Source of the DNA: AC-69 sp046728055
GTDB lineage: Bacteria > Actinomycetota > UBA4738 > HRBIN12
NCBI GenBank assembly: GCA_046728055.1
Contig: JBKPDU010000029.1
Span: 1-42,131, forward strand
Reading direction: 5' to 3'
Length of the DNA: 42,131 bases
The translations under genes and the position numbers were made by a program. Positions 1 to 7,929 of this stretch are shown here, piece by piece (the first letter of the stretch is position 1; the number at the start of each line of letters is the position of its first letter). The notes under the pieces were generated by a model. The model saw only the letters and a list, made by a program, of their open reading frames with translations. It made no database searches and was not told the DNA's origin.

Positions 1-1
1 C

Positions 2-685
2 CTCGGGGCGGAGGTGGTGGCCAATCGCGCGGTCCTCGGCCCACCGTCGAGCGGCCTGTCCCTCCGACCGTGGCGACCGGCATGGGACGCCTTCCTCCGG
101 TCGGGACGACGGCTGGCCCTCACCGCCGGGACCTTCGTCTCTGTCGACGTCCGCCGGTGCTACCCGTCGATCGGCCCGCATCTGGTTCGGCAATCCCTTC
201 GTCGGTTGGGATGCGCCATGGATGATGTCCGGGACGTGACAGCCATGCTCGAAGAGTTGGATGCGGCGGGCGTCCGAGGGCTTCCCATCGGGCCGGACCC
301 ATCCGCCGTCTTGGCCAACGCGGTCCTCTCCGCGGCCGACGAGACACTTCAGGCGGCCGGCGTTCGGCACCTCCGGTGGGTCGACGACGTGTGGATCTTC
401 GCGCCCAGCCGGCCTGAGGCCGTCGCGGCGCTCGTGTCGCTCGAGCGGTGGCTCGAGGGTCATGGGCTCTCGCTGGCTCCGGAGAAGACCGTGATACTCG
501 ACCAGCCCCACGAGATCGCCGCAGCGATCGCTCGTGGCGACGTGTCGCTCGCGACCCCGCGTTATCATCGGCGCTCCGATGCGCACGCTCTACCGGGCGT
601 CCATGGTGCACACCCTCTCGTACCCGCCGAAGGGGGAGTGGGTCCTGATCGACGGACGCCACGTGCAGCGCGTGGGATCGGGTGA
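2..685 (+). CDS. Reverse transcriptase (RNA-directed DNA polymerase), 5'-truncated by the window
   Basis: The frame is open from the left edge, so the N-terminus lies outside the window; an internal GTG sits at 14. Numbered from that GTG, the palm motifs of a reverse transcriptase are visible in order: motif A FVSVDVRRCYPSI (Asp45), motif B GLPIGPDPSAVLANAVL (about 89-105), the catalytic box RWVDDVWIF (Asp124-Asp125, a WVDD variant of YxDD) and motif D GLSLAPEKT (151-159). No group II intron maturase or HNH domain is seen, and nothing suggests a DGR or retron RNA. The wording of motifs A and B is closer to unassigned or defence-type bacterial RTs than to group II introns, but that grouping is inference. 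After about residue 180 codon use changes and the frame runs 107 bases into the amidohydrolase gene, so the native C-terminus is uncertain. No thumb domain is recognisable. Confidence 0.75.
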   Translation, partial: LGAEVVANRAVLGPPSSGLSLRPWRPAWDAFLRSGRRLALTAGTFVSVDVRRCYPSIGPHLVRQSLRRLGCAMDDVRDVTAMLEELDAAGVRGLPIGPDPSAVLANAVLSAADETLQAAGVRHLRWVDDVWIFAPSRPEAVAALVSLERWLEGHGLSLAPEKTVILDQPHEIAAAIARGDVSLATPRYHRRSDAHALPGVHGAHPLVPAEGGVGPDRRTPRAARGIG

Positions 686-2093
686 CCCGCCGCAGGCCGA
701 TCGGGTGGTCGAGCTTCCCGGAACCACGATCATCCCCGGCTTCGTGGACGCCCATGTCCATCTGACTGGCACCGGCGTTCAGCATCAGGCCCCCGAGGTG
801 GCATCGGCCCGATCCTCACAGGAGCTGATCGAGGTGCTCCGCGAGGTGATCAAGGACAAGGACGGCCCCGTCCTGGTTCACGGATACGACGAGTCGAAAT
901 GGGACAAGCCGGAGCTTCCCACCATCCACGAGCTCGACGGCCTGACGGAGCTGCCACTCGCCGTGGTCCGGGTGGACGGCCATCTGACGCTCGCCAATAC
1001 CAAGGGCTTGGATCTGTCCGGCGCCCTGGACGCGAGCGATGGCGTCGAGCAAGACACGGCGGGTCGCCCGACCGGAAAGGTGACCAAGGTCGCCAACACC
1101 ATCCTCCGGCACTGGTTCCAGCAGCACCTGGCCGATCACGATGTCGAGGAGCTCCAGCTCGAGGCGGCGAGCCTCGCGGTTGCCCAGGGGGTGACGTGCA
1201 TCCACGAGATGTCCATGCCAAAGGAGCGGGGGATGCGCGACCTCGAGATCCTCCTCCGACACCGGGCTCGCCTGCCGCTCGACGTGGTGCCATACGTGGC
1301 GACCACCGACGTCGGTCGGGTCCTGGACCTCGGCCTGCGCCGGATCGGAGGTGACCTACCCGTGGACGGGTCGATCGGGGCCCGCACGGCCTGGCTGTTC
1401 GAGCCGTTCGCCGACCACGAGGGGAACGGTTCCGGGTACTTCGGCGACGACGAGCTGGCCGAGTTCTTCCACGGCGCCCACCTTGCCGGGTTGCAGGTAG
1501 GGGTTCATGCCATCGGGGACGCTGCCATCGACCAGGTCGCCCGGACGTGGGAGCGCGTCTACCAGGCCCTGGACAGTCGGGAGCGGCGCCACTTCCGCGC
1601 CCGCCGTCACCGGGTCGAGCACTTCGAGATGGCCAACGGTGAGCTCGTCGAGCGGGTCGCGGCGCTCGGATTGGCCATCTCGGTGCAACCATCGTTCGAC
1701 GCCGAGTGGGGACATCCCGGCGGCTTGTACGAGCAGGGACTGGGGTGGGGGAGGGCACAGGGGATGAACCCCTTCCGCACCCTCCTGGATCGAGGGCTCG
1801 AGGTCGGCGCAGGCTCGGACTCGCCGATCACCATGATCGATCCCATGGCGGGCATCGGCGCCTTCGAGGCCCATCACGACCCGGCTCAACGGCTCCACCG
1901 GGAGGAAGCCGTTCGCGCGTACACGATCGGGGCAGCGCGTCTGGCCCACCAGGAGGACAAGAAGGGGACCCTGGCCCCCGGGAGGCACGCCGACTTCGCG
2001 GCCTACGAGCTCGATCCGATGGTGACCCATTCGGTGCAGGGACTTCGCCCGGTCCTCACCGTGTCGCTCGGCCGCGATGTGTACGCGGCGTGA
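579..2093 (+). CDS. YtcJ-like amidohydrolase (Amidohydro_3 family)
   Basis: Metal-dependent hydrolase of 504 aa. The N-terminus has the usual small beta-sandwich (RTLYRASMVHTL, then VLIDGRHVQRVG), followed by the metal-binding DAHVHLTG at 58-64 (His59, His61). Further on are GVHAIGDAAID, HRVEHFEMA and GAGSDSPI, the later metal and catalytic motifs of the YtcJ/Amidohydro_3 group. The C-terminal KKGTLAPGRHADFAAYELDP is the sandwich closure typical of the family. The substrate cannot be told; relatives act on amides, formamides or cyclic amides. I chose the ATG at 579 because the family begins about there and a TATCAT -10-like box at 563-568 would give an almost leaderless transcript. An in-frame ATG at 534 would add 15 unlikely residues. 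The gene overlaps the reverse transcriptase frame, and no repeat or IS marks the join. Confidence 0.85.
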   Translation: MRTLYRASMVHTLSYPPKGEWVLIDGRHVQRVGSGDPPQADRVVELPGTTIIPGFVDAHVHLTGTGVQHQAPEVASARSSQELIEVLREVIKDKDGPVLVHGYDESKWDKPELPTIHELDGLTELPLAVVRVDGHLTLANTKGLDLSGALDASDGVEQDTAGRPTGKVTKVANTILRHWFQQHLADHDVEELQLEAASLAVAQGVTCIHEMSMPKERGMRDLEILLRHRARLPLDVVPYVATTDVGRVLDLGLRRIGGDLPVDGSIGARTAWLFEPFADHEGNGSGYFGDDELAEFFHGAHLAGLQVGVHAIGDAAIDQVARTWERVYQALDSRERRHFRARRHRVEHFEMANGELVERVAALGLAISVQPSFDAEWGHPGGLYEQGLGWGRAQGMNPFRTLLDRGLEVGAGSDSPITMIDPMAGIGAFEAHHDPAQRLHREEAVRAYTIGAARLAHQEDKKGTLAPGRHADFAAYELDPMVTHSVQGLRPVLTVSLGRDVYAA

Positions 2094-2117
2094 CCGTGAC
2101 CGGTCCCGCCTGCAGGT

Positions 2118-2147
2118 TTGACACCTGTCCGCCGACCGACCTACAGT
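2118..2147 (+). promoter_or_regulatory. Sigma-70-type promoter with inverted repeat at the -35 box
   Basis: A perfect TTGACA (2118-2123) is followed after 18 bp by TACAGT (2142-2147), which fits the actinobacterial TAnnnT -10. The -35 lies inside a perfect 5-bp inverted repeat, CAGGT-TTGAC-ACCTG (2113-2127), which could bind a repressor. Transcription would begin near 2154, at the foot of the structured RNA. This is sequence reading only. Confidence 0.5.
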
Positions 2148-2150
2148 ACG

Positions 2151-2253
2151 GCCGCGTCGCCGCCGAGCGGCGACGCGGCGAGGACCCAAGAGGCTGAGTA
2201 GAGAACTCGGCGCCCCGGCGCCGTGGCCCCAAAGGTCTCTTGGGTCCTCTTTT
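2151..2253 (+). ncRNA. Candidate structured small RNA of about 100 nt
   Basis: Two structures lie back to back. Stem 1 is a perfect 13-bp hairpin (2151-2163 with 2167-2179, loop CGA). Directly after it, 2180-2192 pairs perfectly over 13 bp with 2237-2249 to close a domain holding two smaller hairpins: GAGT/ACTC (2196-2208) and a GC-rich one (2209-2222). A run of four T follows at 2250-2253. With the promoter at 2118-2147 this forms a self-contained unit: start, structure, terminator. The next gene has its own promoter at 2341-2368, so this is not simply its leader. I could not match it to a named RNA family; the C-rich loop recalls the actinobacterial 6C RNA, but the six-C loops are absent. 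It could also be just the terminator of the amidohydrolase gene with an extra hairpin. Confidence 0.45.
2180..2253 (+). terminator. Rho-independent terminator (long stem plus T-run)
   Basis: GAGGACCCAAGAG at 2180-2192 pairs with CTCTTGGGTCCTC at 2237-2249, followed by TTTT. It would end both the amidohydrolase transcript and the candidate small RNA. The 44-base interior itself folds. Confidence 0.65.
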
Positions 2254-2340
2254 GTCTTCCTTCTTCTTCCTGCCCCAGTTAGCTGCTTTCGTCATGTGGG
2301 AACAAGCAGTGGGTCGCTGGCGTTTACGCGGCGGAAGGGG

Positions 2341-2368
2341 TTGCCGGACGGTTTTCGGGCAGTACAAT
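2341..2368 (+). promoter_or_regulatory. Promoter of the DUF4193 gene
   Basis: TTGCCG (2341-2346), a 16-bp spacer and TACAAT (2363-2368) give a likely start near 2375, 16 bases before the ATG. A purine-rich AAAGAGGG lies just upstream of the start codon. Confidence 0.5.
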
Positions 2369-2390
2369 CCCCCGGCCGGAAAGAGGGAAC

Positions 2391-2729
2391 ATGGAAGACA
2401 TCGAAGAGAGCCTCGACGACGAGGAGATCGAGGAAGAGGTCGAGGACTCCGAGGCACCGTCCGAGGAGGTCCCCGCCCCGGCGACGGCTTCCGACGGGGA
2501 GGACGTCGAATCGATCGAGGACCTCCTGGTCAAGAAGGAGGCCAGGGAAGGCGAGGAAGAGGAGGATGATGGCCTCATCAGCCTGTCCCGTGAGGAGCGT
2601 CTGGAGCCGCTCGCGGTCAAGGTCGTCCCGCCTCAGCCCACCGAGTTCATATGCAAGAAGTGCTACCTGGTGAAGCATCGAAGCCAGCTCAAGGACAAGG
2701 CCAAGATGCTCTGCCGCGACTGCGCCTGA
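2391..2729 (+). CDS. DUF4193-family acidic protein with C-terminal zinc ribbon
   Basis: A small protein of 112 aa. Residues 1-63 are extremely acidic (runs of Glu/Asp) and probably disordered. The C-terminus holds CKKC (Cys88, Cys91) and CRDC (Cys108, Cys111) around the conserved LVKHRSQL, the signature of the actinobacterial DUF4193 family. Its function is unknown; the four cysteines should bind one zinc. It starts at an ATG after AAAGAGGG and has its own promoter. The stop codon overlaps the start region of the Lnt-DPM fusion gene, so the two are probably co-transcribed. Confidence 0.85.
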   Translation: MEDIEESLDDEEIEEEVEDSEAPSEEVPAPATASDGEDVESIEDLLVKKEAREGEEEEDDGLISLSREERLEPLAVKVVPPQPTEFICKKCYLVKHRSQLKDKAKMLCRDCA

Positions 2730-4975
2730 GCCGCTCTCCGTTCAAGCCCTCCATCGCCCTCGCGACCTGTGCCCTCTCTGGGTTGCTGCTCTCCCTGGCG
2801 CTCCCGCCCGCGAACGTTGGTGTACTGGCGTTCCTCGCGCCCATCCCGTTCCTGTGGCTGGTCCGAACGGCCCGTCCGTGGCGGGGTGCCCTGTTCGGGC
2901 TGGCCTTCGGGGTCGCGTACTTCGGGGCGGTCCTGTACTGGATCTGGCAGTTCGGGGAGCTGGCCTGGGGGGCCCTGACCCTTGCCTGCGCGGCGTACAT
3001 GGCGGCCTTCGGGCTACTGGCGCCGGCCGTGTGGCGAGCCGAGCGACCCATCCGATCCGTCGCCGGGCTCGCCGCCTTGTGGACGATCCAGGAGTGGCTC
3101 CGGGGGATGTGGCCGGTGGGCGGGTTCGGATGGGGACAGCTGGGGTCCACCCAGACCGGCAACCCGTTCCTCCTCCCTCTGGCCTCGGTGACGGGGGTGT
3201 GGGGCCTCACCTTCGTGGTGGTCCTGGTGGCCGGGATGCTGATGCTCGCCGTGGAGCGAGCCCGGAGCAGACCGACCGCAGCCGCGATCCTGGCGGGGAT
3301 GGCGGTCGTGGTGAGCCTTTCCCCCGGACTCATCCCCGTCCCTCGGCCCGAGGGGCGAACCCTCGACGTGGCGGCGGTCCAGGTGGACGTGCGCTCGGCA
3401 CGCGGTCTCACCGCAGTGCAGGAGGACCGGCGGGTGGGGGACTTGAACGTGGCCTTGCACCGGCAGCTCGCCGCCGTTCCGCCGGACCTCGTGGTCTGGG
3501 GCGAGAGCGCCCTCGACCCGGGGGCCAGCGGGTCTCAGTTCCGTGCCCGGGTGACACAGGCGATCCGGGACGTGGGCGTGCCCACGCTCGTCGGGGCCGT
3601 GGTGCGGACGCCCGAGGGGGCCTACCACAACGAAGGGTTGCTGTTCGGCCCGGACGGAGGCCTCCTCGGCGAGTACCGCAAGGTGCATCTCGTCCCGTTC
3701 GGCGAGTACGTTCCGTTCCGTGATGAACTCTCGTGGATCTCCGCCCTTCAGCAGATCCCATACGATGAGACGCCGGGGGAGCGGGTTCACCCACTGAGGG
3801 TCGACGGCATCACGTTCGGCGACGTGATCTGCTTCGAGAACAGCTTCCCCTCGATCGACCGCACCCTGGTCGCGCAGGGCGCCGGGTTCCTGGTCGTTCA
3901 GACCAACAACGCGTCCTACGGGTTCACCGCCGCGTCTCGGCAGCACCTGCTGATGAGCCAACTGCGGGCTGTGGAGAACGGCCGGTGGGTGGTGCACGCG
4001 GCCGTGTCGGGGATCAGCGCGTTCATCGACCCCGACGGCCGGGTGGTGGCCCAGGCCGGGCTGTTCGAACCGACGATCCTCCGTCACCAGATCCAAGTGT
4101 CGGCCCGAAGGACTCTGTACACGCGGTTCGGCGACTGGGTGCCCTGGGCGTCGGTCGTACTGGCGTCTGGCCTGCTCCTCGCGCCGCGGCGCAGGAAGCG
4201 CTCGGCCCTTCCGGTCGAGCCGCTGCGCGAGCAGCCGAGAACGCTGGTGATCCTCCCCACGTACGACGAGCGGGCCACGATCGAGGCGGTGGTCGGAGGG
4301 CTACTGGCCCTCCCGGACGCCCTGGACGTGCTCGTGGTGGACGATGCCTCACCCGATGGGACGGCGGACGTGGTCCGAACCATCGCGGAGGGCGAACCCC
4401 GAGTGCGCCTGGTGGAGCGGCCGGCCAAGGCCGGGCTGGCCGGAGCGTACCGGGAGGGGTTTGTCATGGCGCTGAAGGAGGGGTACGACCTCGTCGTGGA
4501 GATGGATGCCGACCTGTCCCACGATCCGGCGGAGCTTGCGGGATTGCTCTCCGCGGCCCACGGGTTCCACCTCGTGGTGGGGAGCCGGTACGTCCCCGGT
4601 GGCTCGGTCACCAACTGGAGCCGCACCCGCGTCGCCCTGTCCCGGGCCGGGAATGCCTACGCCCGGCGGTGGCTGGGGCTCCCCCTGCACGACGCCACGA
4701 GCGGCTTCCGGGTGTTCCACCGTGACCTCCTGGTCCACCTCACTGCCGATCCAATCCGTTCCGATGGCTACGGATTCCAGATCGAGCTGGTGCTGCGAGC
4801 GTGGGACGCCGGGTACTCGCTTGGCGAGGTCCCCATCACGTTCCGCGAACGCCAGCACGGCCACTCCAAGATCTCCAGGAAGATCGTGATCGAGGCCCTG
4901 TGGCTGGTGACCCTGTGGGGGGCGCGGATGCGCCTGGGCCGGCCTCCCCTCCGTCCCTCTCCGCAACGCCCATAA
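2651..4975 (+). CDS. lnt: Apolipoprotein N-acyltransferase / dolichol-phosphate mannose synthase fusion (Ppm1-like)
   Basis: Two enzymes in one chain, as in M. tuberculosis Ppm1 (Rv2051c). Numbered from the ATG at 2651, residues 35-225 are several membrane segments and 238-480 a nitrilase-like domain with the Lnt triad Glu285 (WGES), Lys344 (YRKVHLVPFGE) and Cys394 (VICFE). It should N-acylate diacylglyceryl-cysteine lipoproteins on the outer face of the membrane. From about 530 a GT2 polyprenol-phosphate mannose synthase follows: PTYDE, VVDDASPDGT, DADLSHDP (619-626), GSRYVPGG and SGFRVF. It makes the mannosyl donor for lipoglycans or protein mannosylation. The ATG at 2651 lies 79 bases inside the DUF4193 gene and encodes a poor leader; a CTG at 2726, overlapping the DUF4193 stop as CTGA, fits the first membrane segment better. 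Confidence 0.9.
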   Translation: MQEVLPGEASKPAQGQGQDALPRLRLSRSPFKPSIALATCALSGLLLSLALPPANVGVLAFLAPIPFLWLVRTARPWRGALFGLAFGVAYFGAVLYWIWQFGELAWGALTLACAAYMAAFGLLAPAVWRAERPIRSVAGLAALWTIQEWLRGMWPVGGFGWGQLGSTQTGNPFLLPLASVTGVWGLTFVVVLVAGMLMLAVERARSRPTAAAILAGMAVVVSLSPGLIPVPRPEGRTLDVAAVQVDVRSARGLTAVQEDRRVGDLNVALHRQLAAVPPDLVVWGESALDPGASGSQFRARVTQAIRDVGVPTLVGAVVRTPEGAYHNEGLLFGPDGGLLGEYRKVHLVPFGEYVPFRDELSWISALQQIPYDETPGERVHPLRVDGITFGDVICFENSFPSIDRTLVAQGAGFLVVQTNNASYGFTAASRQHLLMSQLRAVENGRWVVHAAVSGISAFIDPDGRVVAQAGLFEPTILRHQIQVSARRTLYTRFGDWVPWASVVLASGLLLAPRRRKRSALPVEPLREQPRTLVILPTYDERATIEAVVGGLLALPDALDVLVVDDASPDGTADVVRTIAEGEPRVRLVERPAKAGLAGAYREGFVMALKEGYDLVVEMDADLSHDPAELAGLLSAAHGFHLVVGSRYVPGGSVTNWSRTRVALSRAGNAYARRWLGLPLHDATSGFRVFHRDLLVHLTADPIRSDGYGFQIELVLRAWDAGYSLGEVPITFRERQHGHSKISRKIVIEALWLVTLWGARMRLGRPPLRPSPQRP

Positions 4976-4987
4976 TCGACATTATGG
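4970..4987. repeat. AT-rich inverted repeat at the convergent lnt/gcvPB junction
   Basis: CCATAAT (4970-4976) and ATTATGG (4981-4987) pair perfectly over a CGAC loop and include the lnt stop codon. It is unusually AT-rich here but has no T-run, so it is at best a weak terminator. The rest of the gap to 5088 shows only a short GGTCC-TGG-GGACC hairpin (5060-5072). Confidence 0.3.
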
Positions 4988-5088
4988 AAACTACCGGACG
5001 AGATCCATCCCACGTGGTCCTGAGGACGCGGTAATTCGCGCGACTCCGGCGAGCGGCACGGTCCTGGGGACCACCCTGACCGAGCGGT

Positions 5089-6564
5089 CTACGACCAGCG
5101 GAGCTTGAGGTGCCTGGCGGCTCGGGCCTCGTCGAGCCGCCGCACGGGCGTGGTGACCGGTGCTTGGTGCAGGACGTCCGGGTCCGTCTTCGCTTCCTGG
5201 GCGGCCTGGACCATGGCAGCCGCCAAGGCGTCCAGGGTCTCCCGGCTCTCGGTCTCGGTGGGTTCCACCATCATCGACTCCTCCACGACGAGCGGGAAGT
5301 AGACGGTCGATGGATGGAAGCCGAGGTCGATGACACGCTTGGCGATGTCGACGGCGCGGACCCCGGTTCGCTCGCGGAGCGGTCTGGCGGTCGCCACGAA
5401 CTCGTGCATCGGCCTTCCCGGGTAGGCCAGGGGGAACGCCTCCTTCACCAGCTCGGCCAGGTAGTTCGCGTTCAGGACGGCACGCTCCGCCACCTGCTGG
5501 AGGCCGTCGCTCCCGTGTAGGAACACATAGGCGTACGCGCGGACGAGGACGCCGAAGTTCCCGTGAAAGCCATGCATCCGACCGATCGAGTCCGGGCGAT
5601 CTGCGGACAGGCGGAACTCCCCCGTCGCCTCGTCCCGCTCCACCGACGGCACGGGGAGGTACGGCACGAGCTCCTCGGTCACCCCCACCGGCCCGGCCCC
5701 CGGCCCTCCCCCACCGTGCGGCGTGGCGAAGGTCTTGTGCGTGTTGATGTGGACGATGTCGAAGCCCATGTCGCCAGGTCTGCACCGTCCCAGGATGGCG
5801 TTGAGGTTCGCACCGTCGTAGTACACGAGGCCACCCGCGTTGTGGACGACGCTCGTGATCTTCTCGATCTCCTCCTCGAACAGTCCGAGTGTGTTCGGGT
5901 TGGTGAGCATCAGCCCCGCCACGTCCTCGTCCACCAACTTCTCGAGCGCAGAAACGTCGACCAGCCCTCGCGCGTCGGACGGGATGTGCATGGCCTCGTA
6001 CCCGGCCAAGCGAACGCTCGCCGGGTTGGTCCCGTGCGATGAGTCCGGGATCGCGATCCGGGTTCGAGGGTTGCCTTGCTTCGTGTGGTGGGCCCGCATG
6101 AGGAGCAAGCCGGTGAGCTCACCGCACGCTCCGGCGGGCGGTTGCATCGTGGCCCGCACCATTCCGGTGACCTCGCAGAGCGCACGCTCCAGACGCCACA
6201 ACATTTCCAGGGCTCCCTGGACGGTGTGGTCGGGCTGGTGCGGGTGGGCTCGCTGGAACCCCGGGAGCGCGGCCACCGTTTCGGCGATCTTGGGGTTGTA
6301 CTTCATCGAACAGGATCCGAGCGGATACACGCCGGTGTCGACGCCGTAATTCATCTGCGACAACCGGGTGTAGTGAGCGACGATGTCCCGCTCGGCCACC
6401 TCCGGGAGCGCCGGAGGATCGCGGCGCGCGAACTCCTCCGGCACGGCCGCCTCCGGGACGTCCGGCGCGGGGAAGCTGAACGCTCGGCGGCCGGGGCGGG
6501 ATCGCTCCATGATCGAGCCCGATCCGACGTCCGGACCCTGCGTGCGTACCGGGGCGCCGATCAC
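5089..6564 (-). CDS. gcvPB: Glycine dehydrogenase (decarboxylating) subunit 2, P-protein
   Basis: The second half of the split P-protein of the glycine cleavage system, 491 aa. It decarboxylates glycine with pyridoxal phosphate and passes the aminomethyl group to lipoylated GcvH in the cytoplasm. Seen in the sequence: MNYGVDTGVYPLGSCSMKYNP near the N-terminus, SSHGTNPASVRLAGYE in the middle and the PLP-lysine region INTHKTFATPHGGGGPG. The start is a GTG at 6564 that overlaps the gcvPA stop as GTGA; an ATG at 6510 would give a protein 18 residues shorter. The end faces the convergent lnt gene. gcvT and lpd are not in this window. Confidence 0.93.
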   Translation of the reverse strand: MIGAPVRTQGPDVGSGSIMERSRPGRRAFSFPAPDVPEAAVPEEFARRDPPALPEVAERDIVAHYTRLSQMNYGVDTGVYPLGSCSMKYNPKIAETVAALPGFQRAHPHQPDHTVQGALEMLWRLERALCEVTGMVRATMQPPAGACGELTGLLLMRAHHTKQGNPRTRIAIPDSSHGTNPASVRLAGYEAMHIPSDARGLVDVSALEKLVDEDVAGLMLTNPNTLGLFEEEIEKITSVVHNAGGLVYYDGANLNAILGRCRPGDMGFDIVHINTHKTFATPHGGGGPGAGPVGVTEELVPYLPVPSVERDEATGEFRLSADRPDSIGRMHGFHGNFGVLVRAYAYVFLHGSDGLQQVAERAVLNANYLAELVKEAFPLAYPGRPMHEFVATARPLRERTGVRAVDIAKRVIDLGFHPSTVYFPLVVEESMMVEPTETESRETLDALAAAMVQAAQEAKTDPDVLHQAPVTTPVRRLDEARAARHLKLRWS

Positions 6565-7886
6565 TCCAGCGCCTCCCGCATCGCGCCGGCCAGGCCATCG
6601 ATCTCCGCCTTCGTCCGCCGCTCCGTGACCGCCACCAGCAGTGCGTGCCCGTCCACGTCGGTGAGCGGCACGCCGGCCAGGAACCCCCGCTGGATCAGCT
6701 CGTCGCGGATGTCCTCGGCTGATCGGGGAAGCCGCAGCGCGAATTCCTTGAAGGTTGGGGCGCCGGGGAACAGCGGCTCGACGCCGGGGATCTCGGTCAG
6801 CCGGTTGGCCGCGTACGCTGCCTTGGCCCAGCACCGCCTGCCCAGTTCGGCCAGGCCCTCGGGGCCGAGCCACGAGAGATAGACCGTCGCGGCGATGGCC
6901 ATCAAGGTCTGGTTGGTGCAGATGTTCGACGTCGCCTTCTCCCTGCGGATGTGCTGCTCGCGCGCCTGGAGGGTGAGGACGTACCCGACCTTGCCGTCCA
7001 CGTCCACGCTCTCGCCCACGATGCGCCCGGGCATCCGCCGAACGTCGTCCAGACGCGTGGCGATGATGCCCAGATACGGGCCGCCGAAGTTCAGGTGGTT
7101 GCCCAGGACCTGACCCTCCGCCACGGCGATGTCGGCGCGCAGCTCTCCCGGCGGGGCCAGCACGCCGAGTGACAGGGGGTCGAACACCTGGATGGCCCGG
7201 GCTCCGCCGGCGTGGGCCGCGCCGAACAGCTCACGTGCCGGTTCCAGGATCCCGTACCTGTTGGGATGCTGGACGATCACTGCGGCCACGTCATCCCCCA
7301 TCGGCGGATCGCCGCCACGGCCATCCTTCACCGGGAAGACCTCGGGTTCGTAGCCCGCTCCCCTGCCATAGGTCCGAAGGGTTTCCACATATCGCGGGTC
7401 GACCCCCCCGGAGACCAGGACCCGGTCCCGGCCGAGGGAGGACCGTGCCAGGTTCACCGCCTCCGCCAGCGCTGTGGCTCCGTCGTACAGCGAGGCGTTC
7501 GAGACATCGAGGCCGGTGAGCTCGCAGATCATCGACTGATATTCGAACAGGGCCTGCAGCACCCCCTGCGACAGTTCAGGCTGGTAGGGGGTGTACGAGG
7601 TATAGAACTCCGAGCGCCCCGCCAGGGCCCAAACCAACGAGGGCACGTAGTGGTCGTAGGCGCCGGCGCCGGCGAAACACACCAGGTCGTCGGTGTTCCG
7701 GTCGGTAGCGGCCAGCGCCCGCATGTCCGCGAGAATCTCCATCTCGGAGACGCCCGTGGGGAGATCCAGGGGCCCGTCCAGGCGAACCGAGGGCGGGATC
7801 TGCTCGAACAGCGCGTCCAGCCCGTCGATCCCGATCCGGGCGAGCATCTCCCGTACGTCGTCGTCCGTGTGCGGCGCGAACCTCAT
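6561..7886 (-). CDS. gcvPA: Glycine dehydrogenase (decarboxylating) subunit 1, P-protein
   Basis: The first half of the split P-protein (441 aa from the ATG). It pairs with GcvPB to form the active enzyme. Family motifs include CFAGAGAYDHYVPS, FYTSYTPYQPELSQGVLQ, SLYDGATALAEA and KATSNICTNQTL. The ATG at 7886 begins MRFAPHTDDDVREML, the normal family start; a GTG at 7898 would add MPGA. Only about 40 bases separate it from the upstream gene, so no glycine riboswitch fits here, and the pair probably belongs to the transcript that begins at the MerR promoter near 8790. Split GcvPA/GcvPB differs from the single-chain GcvB of mycobacteria. Confidence 0.93.
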   Translation of the reverse strand: MRFAPHTDDDVREMLARIGIDGLDALFEQIPPSVRLDGPLDLPTGVSEMEILADMRALAATDRNTDDLVCFAGAGAYDHYVPSLVWALAGRSEFYTSYTPYQPELSQGVLQALFEYQSMICELTGLDVSNASLYDGATALAEAVNLARSSLGRDRVLVSGGVDPRYVETLRTYGRGAGYEPEVFPVKDGRGGDPPMGDDVAAVIVQHPNRYGILEPARELFGAAHAGGARAIQVFDPLSLGVLAPPGELRADIAVAEGQVLGNHLNFGGPYLGIIATRLDDVRRMPGRIVGESVDVDGKVGYVLTLQAREQHIRREKATSNICTNQTLMAIAATVYLSWLGPEGLAELGRRCWAKAAYAANRLTEIPGVEPLFPGAPTFKEFALRLPRSAEDIRDELIQRGFLAGVPLTDVDGHALLVAVTERRTKAEIDGLAGAMREALE

Positions 7887-7929
7887 GGCACCGGGCACAG
7901 TCTACGGCCTGGGCGCGTTTCGCTTGTCC

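Noticed and set aside
7887..7929. Possible glycine riboswitch before gcvPA
   Set aside because: Only about 40 bases separate gcvPA from the upstream gene, too short for the aptamer, and no glycine-riboswitch pattern is seen.
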